Assembly (NCBI RefSeq): GCF_017592335.1
Contig: NZ_JACNMP010000002.1
Location: 62,001-126,000 of the forward strand
DNA length: 64,000 nucleotides
Source of the DNA: Pseudaestuariivita rosea
GTDB lineage: Bacteria > Pseudomonadota > Alphaproteobacteria > Rhodobacterales > Rhodobacteraceae
Direction of reading: 5' to 3'
The notes under the pieces were generated by a model, which worked only from the letters and a program-made list of their open reading frames with translations, made no database searches and was not told the DNA's origin. A program made the position numbers and the translations under genes. This document shows, one piece after another, positions 59,566-64,000 of this stretch. Numbering within the stretch: position 1 is the stretch's first letter; every line of letters starts with the position of its first letter.

Positions 59566-61065
59566 ATGACGGACACTGTGCCAAATTCCACGGCCTCGGA
59601 CGACGGTCATTTCGGACACCTGCGCAAGGGGCGGTCGATTGCGGCGTTAAAAGGCGTGTTCTGGTCGGCCATCAACACGGTCGTGCCCACGCTGGTGACG
59701 GCGCTGGTGTTTTTGCTCAGCTCGCGCCTGCTGACCCCCTTTGACTTCGGTGTCGTCGCGCTGGCGACCAGCATGGTGTCGTTTGCCGTGGCGCTGGCCC
59801 CCGCCGCCTTTGCCGAGGCTTTGGTCCAGCGCAGCCAGATCGAGGCGCGTCATACCGACAGCGTCTTCTGGCTGTGCATGGGCGCGGCGGTTCTGCTGTT
59901 TTTCCCTTATCTGATCTTCGCGGGCTGGCTGGCCGGTTGGGCCGATGAACCGCTATTGCAGGCGCTGTTGCCCTTTCTGGGCCTGAAAATACTGTTCGAT
60001 CTGGGGGCCGCCGTGCCCACGATGCTGCTGGTGCGCGTGATGAAATTCCGCCAGGTCGCCATGCGCACCGCGATTGCCAGCCTGTGCGGGGCAGGGGTGT
60101 GCATCGCGCTATTGCTGACGGGGTTTGGCCTGTGGGCGCTGGCCGCGTCGCAGATCACGACGTCGTTCGTCACGATGGTCGTGGCCTTCTGGACCTCGGG
60201 CTGGCGGCCGGGGCGTACGCTGCACCTATCGGCCCTGCGCGACCTGTTGAAATACGGCACCTTCACCACAGGCGATCGGTTTTTGAACCTGTTCAACATC
60301 GACCAACTATTGATCGGCCTGCTGGTCAGTCCTGCCATTCTGGGGCTGTTCAATTTTGCACAACGGCTATTTGCGTTGCTGAACAACCTGATTGCGGGCG
60401 CGCTGTCTTCTGTGTCGCACAGTGTTTTGTCATCCATGCAGGCCGAGCCGGAAAAGATGCGCCAGACCTTCCTGATGTCCAGCTATGCGTCATCTGTCGT
60501 GGCCTTTCCTCTGTTCGCCGGATTGGCGGTCGTGGCCCCGCAGGCCGTGCCTTTGCTGTTCGGAGCACAATGGACACCCGCTGTTCTTGCCGTGCAGGCC
60601 TTCTGTGTGATCGGCATCATGGCCAGCATCAGCATCCCGCAAGCCGCACTGATCAAAAGCCAGAACAAGGCGCAGTGGTGGTTTTTCTATCAACTGGTGC
60701 AAAAGCTGGGCAATGTCGCGGTGATCCTGGCGACATTCACCTATGGGCTGGATGCCATCCTGATCGGTATTGCCGCGAAAACGGTCCTGATCTGGCCTGT
60801 ATCCGTCTATCTGACCTGCCGCCTGTTGCAGACGGGCGCGCTGCGCTATTTGATCAGCTATCTGCCGCCCGTTCTGGCCACCCTGGCCATGGGCGTCGTC
60901 GTGTACCTGCTGCCCGGTTGGCTTGATCTGACCCCCGGATGGGCAAGTCTTTGCGCGCAGGTCGCGGGCGGGATTGTGCTTTACGCTATTTTGATTACGG
61001 CTTTGTCCGTGGGCAAGTTGCGCCACATGATCCGCATCCTGAAAAACGCCCGGGGGGCCGCATGA
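59566..61065 (+). CDS. Polysaccharide flippase / lipopolysaccharide biosynthesis protein (Wzx/ExoT-like)
   Basis: The 499-residue inner-membrane protein has about 12 to 14 helices, e.g. TVVPTLVTALVFLLSSRLL, PFDFGVVALATSMVSFAVAL and VVVYLLPGWLDL. It fits the MATE/MOP-type oligosaccharide flippases that turn lipid-linked repeat units to the periplasm. Sequence WSAINTVVPTLV resembles WzxC/ExoT. The ATG at 59566 is preferred over 59530 because the first 12 codons look non-conserved. It overlaps the next gene by 4 nt. Confidence 0.88.
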   Translation: MTDTVPNSTASDDGHFGHLRKGRSIAALKGVFWSAINTVVPTLVTALVFLLSSRLLTPFDFGVVALATSMVSFAVALAPAAFAEALVQRSQIEARHTDSVFWLCMGAAVLLFFPYLIFAGWLAGWADEPLLQALLPFLGLKILFDLGAAVPTMLLVRVMKFRQVAMRTAIASLCGAGVCIALLLTGFGLWALAASQITTSFVTMVVAFWTSGWRPGRTLHLSALRDLLKYGTFTTGDRFLNLFNIDQLLIGLLVSPAILGLFNFAQRLFALLNNLIAGALSSVSHSVLSSMQAEPEKMRQTFLMSSYASSVVAFPLFAGLAVVAPQAVPLLFGAQWTPAVLAVQAFCVIGIMASISIPQAALIKSQNKAQWWFFYQLVQKLGNVAVILATFTYGLDAILIGIAAKTVLIWPVSVYLTCRLLQTGALRYLISYLPPVLATLAMGVVVYLLPGWLDLTPGWASLCAQVAGGIVLYAILITALSVGKLRHMIRILKNARGAA

Positions 61066-61970
61066 AACTGCAGTTTTTCGACAATGACATCCCAAACTTC
61101 GGTGACGAATTGAACCGCGACATCTGGGATCATTTTTTGCCCAAAGGCTTTCTGGATGAAGATACGTCCGAGCTGTTCATCGGCATCGGGTCGATCATTC
61201 ATGACAAATACCCCGCAAACGCGCGCAAGATCGTCGCCGGGTCGGGCTATGGCGGGTATGAGGACGCGCCGGATGTGCACGACGGCACGTGGGACATCCT
61301 GTTCGTCCGCGGCCCTCAAACGGCCGAGGTTCTGGGCATCGATCCATCTTTGGCCATCTCAGATTCCGCGATCCTGTTGCGGGCGACACCTTTGCCCGAT
61401 CCCGAACCCGATATCGGCGTGGCCTTCATGCCGCATTTCGACAGCCTGCAGCGTGGCGACTGGGCCAAGGTGTGTGAACTGGCGGGCATGACCTTTCTGG
61501 ACCCCCGCGAACCGCATCATAAGGTCATCGCCCAGATCCGCGGTGCCGATCTGGTGGTGACCGAGGCGATGCACGGCGCCATCGTCGCCGACGCCATGCG
61601 CACGCCCTGGGTCAGTGTGCTGCCCATCCACAAGGCGCACCGGTTCAAATGGCTGGACTGGGCGCGGTCGCTGCAGATCGACTATCAGCCCAAGATGCTT
61701 TGGCCGTCGAGTATGCGAGAGGCCGTGACATTCTTCACCGGTCACCACGGCATGGGCGCGCGGTCAAAGCGGGTGCTGGACGCGGCCCCGACCCGCCCCG
61801 TCACCTGGGCCTTTGAGCACATGGCCGCCCGTCGCCTGCAGGTGCTGGCGACGATGGACCCCCAACTCAGCGCCGACGCGGTCATCGAAACCGCCACCGC
61901 CCGCGCCGTCGCCGCGCTGGACCAATTCGTGAAATCCCGCACCCAGGGCGGTGTCAGCGCGGCGGAGTAG
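61062..61970 (+). CDS. exoV: ExoV-like polysaccharide pyruvyl transferase family protein
   Basis: The 302-residue product starts MKLQFFDNDIPNFGDELNRD, typical of ExoV-type ketalases that put pyruvate on EPS sugars. Other landmarks are ELFIGIGSIIHDKYP, GSGYGGYEDAP, the GPQTAEVLGI segment and the late DLVVTEAMHGAIVADAMRTPW with the conserved His-Gly. The family transfers pyruvate from PEP. The ATG at 61062 overlaps the flippase stop (ATGA); the longer open frame upstream is rejected. Confidence 0.88.
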   Translation: MKLQFFDNDIPNFGDELNRDIWDHFLPKGFLDEDTSELFIGIGSIIHDKYPANARKIVAGSGYGGYEDAPDVHDGTWDILFVRGPQTAEVLGIDPSLAISDSAILLRATPLPDPEPDIGVAFMPHFDSLQRGDWAKVCELAGMTFLDPREPHHKVIAQIRGADLVVTEAMHGAIVADAMRTPWVSVLPIHKAHRFKWLDWARSLQIDYQPKMLWPSSMREAVTFFTGHHGMGARSKRVLDAAPTRPVTWAFEHMAARRLQVLATMDPQLSADAVIETATARAVAALDQFVKSRTQGGVSAAE

Positions 61971-62027
61971 CTGCAGAAATATTTTATCGACGGTTGCCGC
62001 AGCATTTTGGGTTGGGCATAAAGCAAC

Positions 62028-62603
62028 ATGTTTAACCCCTTTCCAAACTGCCAGATAGCAAAAGCATGCGTTGTATCGGTCGCTGTAGCCTGCGTCGCAG
62101 TATTTCCGCGCAGTGGTTTCGGTCAGCAAGTTAATGACATGATATACCATACTGATGGTGATCAGATACCATCGAATATCTGCGCTGATGTCGGACCGGA
62201 AACTGGCACTGACGATATTCAGATGTCACGCCCCAGTGGTAACCTTCATGGCGATTTTTATGCAGTGCAGAGCGATCTATTGGGCCAAAGAGCAAAAGCT
62301 TCACCACTTTTTACGATCACCTTTCAAGACAGCAGGCATCTGTATCGAGACATTGGCGGGAATGCATTTTACAGCGGTGATCTTATCCCGTGGGAAAATT
62401 CGTGGCTGCTTTGTGTAAAAGGCCATTCCCAACATTTTGCCTGGCTTGACACCTCCAAACCATTTCTGCGAATTTTGCCTGTGCAGGCCAGCCTGACCGA
62501 GGACGGCTACTATCGACGCGTCGAAGTCAAACATTATTGGCATTCCCAAAACCGTAAGCTTTCGCTGCCCAGGTCGTCGGATCGCATCTGGATAATGGAA
62601 TAG
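62028..62603 (+). CDS. Orphan secreted protein downstream of the EPS genes
   Basis: The 191-residue product has an N-terminal hydrophobic signal-like stretch (ACVVSVAVACVAVFPRSGFGQ). A beta-rich mature part follows, with no family I recognise (e.g. NLHGDFYAVQSDLLGQ, SPLFTITFQDSRHLYRD). Composition is more AT-rich than the EPS genes before it, so it may be a recent acquisition. Position suggests a role with the exported polysaccharide, but this is only context. It is 57 nt after exoV and convergent with the DUF815 gene. Confidence 0.5.
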   Translation: MFNPFPNCQIAKACVVSVAVACVAVFPRSGFGQQVNDMIYHTDGDQIPSNICADVGPETGTDDIQMSRPSGNLHGDFYAVQSDLLGQRAKASPLFTITFQDSRHLYRDIGGNAFYSGDLIPWENSWLLCVKGHSQHFAWLDTSKPFLRILPVQASLTEDGYYRRVEVKHYWHSQNRKLSLPRSSDRIWIME

Positions 62604-62640
62604 GTCAGGTGCGATGATCTGAGGGATAATACACTGGCCT

Positions 62641-63480
62641 CTATCCCAGTTTCACCCCCTGGCGCCCAGCCAGATCGGTGAAATACTGCCACGCCACGCG
62701 GCCCGACCGGCTGCCTCGGGTGGCTTGCCATTCAATGGCCTCGGTGCGCAGGGTGGTGTCATCGATCTGCAAGCCATAGGCGTCGCAGTATCCGCGGATC
62801 ATCGACAGGAACTGGTCCTGATCGCAGGCATGAAAACCCAGCCATAGTCCGAACCGGTCTGACAGTGACACTTTTTCCTCGACCGCCTCGCTGGGGTTGA
62901 TGGCCGATCCGCGTTCGTTTTCGATCATGTCGCGGGGCATCAGGTGGCGGCGGTTTGATGTGGCGTAAAGAACGACATTATCTGGCCGCCCCTCAATCCC
63001 GCCGTCCAGAACCGCTTTCAGCGATTTGTAATGCTGGTCGTCGTGGCTGAAGCTAAGATCATCGCAGAACAGCAAAAACCGCGCATCGGCCCCGCTCAGC
63101 AGTTTCAGTAGCCGCCCGATCGACGGCAGGTCTTCGCGTTGAATCTCAACAATTTTCAGGGGATGGCCCTGCCTGATCACCTCGGCATGAATGGCCTTGA
63201 CCAGCGATGATTTACCCATGCCCCGCGCGCCCCAAAGCAGGGCGTTGTTCGCGGGCAGCCCACGGGCAAACTGCAGGGTGTTTTCCAGCAACGTATCCCG
63301 CGACCGATCAATCCCCACCAGCAGCTCAAGCGCCACGCGATTGACCTGTGCGACAGGGTCCAACCGGTCGGGGTCGACGTGCCAGACAAAGGCGTCAGCC
63401 TGGGCAAAATCCGGGGCAGGGGCAGGCGCGGGGCTGATCCGTTCCAGGGCCGCTGCAATGCGGTCAGCTGGGTCGCTCAA
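62641..63480 (-). CDS. DUF815 family AAA-type ATPase
   Basis: A 279-residue P-loop ATPase: Walker [16 protein letters not shown], Walker [11 protein letters not shown], then [16 protein letters not shown] (sensor 1) and [19 protein letters not shown]. The N-terminal Ala/Pro-rich stretch is probably disordered. DUF815 proteins are conserved next to tat genes in alphaproteobacteria, but their substrate is unknown. Its start overlaps the tatC stop by 4 nt (ATGA), so it is co-transcribed with tatC. Confidence 0.9.
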   Translation of the reverse strand: MSDPADRIAAALERISPAPAPAPDFAQADAFVWHVDPDRLDPVAQVNRVALELLVGIDRSRDTLLENTLQFARGLPANNALLWGARGMGKSSLVKAIHAEVIRQGHPLKIVEIQREDLPSIGRLLKLLSGADARFLLFCDDLSFSHDDQHYKSLKAVLDGGIEGRPDNVVLYATSNRRHLMPRDMIENERGSAINPSEAVEEKVSLSDRFGLWLGFHACDQDQFLSMIRGYCDAYGLQIDDTTLRTEAIEWQATRGSRSGRVAWQYFTDLAGRQGVKLG

Positions 63481-64000
63481 ATCTGATCCTCGGCCAGGTC
63501 TTCTTCGTCATCCAGCAACCCCTCGGCGCGCAACCGTTCATTGCGGCGCTTTTCGATGCCCGAGACCAGCCAGATCGAAATCTCATAAAGCCCATAGACC
63601 GCCACGAACAAAATGACCTGCGTGATGATGTCGGGGGGCGTGACGACACCGGCCAAAATCAGGATCGCCACAACGGCATATTTACGGACTGAGCCGAGCC
63701 CCTTGGCGCTGACCAACCCGGCCTTACCCAAAAGCGTCAGCAGCACGGGCAGTTGAAAACACAGACCGAACGCCATGATAAAGGTGATCGTCAGCGACAG
63801 GTATTCGGCCATCGACCCCATAAAGGTGATGCCCACGTCTGCGGGTGTTTCAGTTGCATTTTCAATAACATCGCCCGTTGCATTGATCTGCTGGAAGTTC
63901 AGGAAGAAATCAAACGCCAGCGGAATGACGATGAAAAACGCAAAGGACGCGCCCAGAAAAAACATGAAAGGCGAGGCTACGAGAAACGGCAAAAACGCAT
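63477..64000 (-). CDS. tatC: Sec-independent protein translocase TatC (partial, 5' end outside window)
   Basis: The C-terminal part of about 174 residues of the multi-span TatC receptor, with family motifs [49 protein letters not shown] and [17 protein letters not shown]. The charged tail [17 protein letters not shown] is long and acidic. TatC recognises twin-arginine signals; the Rieske protein of this window has one. The frame runs on past base 64000, so the true start lies outside the window. The stop overlaps the DUF815 start. Confidence 0.95.
   Translation of the reverse strand, partial: AFLPFLVASPFMFFLGASFAFFIVIPLAFDFFLNFQQINATGDVIENATETPADVGITFMGSMAEYLSLTITFIMAFGLCFQLPVLLTLLGKAGLVSAKGLGSVRKYAVVAILILAGVVTPPDIITQVILFVAVYGLYEISIWLVSGIEKRRNERLRAEGLLDDEEDLAEDQI

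Overview
The window looks like a chromosomal segment of an alphaproteobacterium of the Rhodobacteraceae (Roseobacter group). The evidence is the gene content read from the sequence: petABC for the bc1 complex, an Irr-type Fur regulator next to fabA-fabB-fabI, DUF1127 small proteins, a class A RNase P RNA, an alphaproteobacterial LexA box (GAAC-N7-GAAC), a CtrA-type box (TTAA-N7-TTAA), and palindromic repeats of a kind common between Rhodobacteraceae genes. Genes are densely packed, many overlap by 1-8 nt, and most of the sequence is GC-rich with a few AT-rich islands. I saw no tRNA, rRNA, insertion sequence, prophage or CRISPR array.

Layout. 1-5 kb: lipoprotein, cell-wall amidase, rnpB, two tandem single-PAS proteins, rpmG, GNAT enzyme, a tiny lipoprotein and a sulfotransferase. 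5-17 kb: BI-1 family membrane protein, DUF1127 protein, LysR and XRE regulators, quinone oxidoreductase, HisN-like phosphatase, guanine deaminase, MgtE, 5-formyl-THF cyclo-ligase, DUF2799 lipoprotein, YmdB-type phosphoesterase, SLC13/RCK permease and an outer-membrane barrel resembling lipid A oxidase. 17-23 kb: petABC, then uvrA on the opposite strand with a LexA box. 23-31 kb: an accessory cluster of a KAS III-like enzyme, SDR, metallo-beta-lactamase-fold hydrolase, adenylate-forming enzyme and ATP-grasp ligase on the + strand, facing an ArsR regulator, FemAB/GNAT-like enzyme and Rieske oxygenase on the - strand. This is the best candidate for an undescribed pathway; its KAS III, SDR, adenylating enzyme and hydrolase recall OleABCD (beta-lactone/olefin) logic with different families.

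31-45 kb: lepA, a large double-PAS chemoreceptor, an fghA/DUF188/HAD/ornithine cyclodeaminase-like operon, gph, glmU-glmS (UDP-GlcNAc supply), DUF3592, a PNPOx-like protein and an AlkD-like protein. 45-52 kb: a glycosyltransferase fused to a methyltransferase-like domain, a four-gene hydrolase/dehydratase operon, a site-2 protease-like protein, and soxR diverging from a small DUF1127-like gene. The gap between these two holds a SoxR box inside a 19-bp-spacer promoter that points at the small gene. 52-57 kb: fabI, fabB and fabA diverging from irr, a second sulfotransferase-like gene and a Ser/Thr-phosphatase-like protein. 57-62 kb: an exopolysaccharide operon (ExoY-, ExoF-, flippase- and ExoV-like) with a CtrA-type box upstream, followed by an orphan secreted protein. 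The window ends with a DUF815 ATPase and the 3' part of tatC; Tat is the route expected for the twin-arginine Rieske protein encoded by petA.
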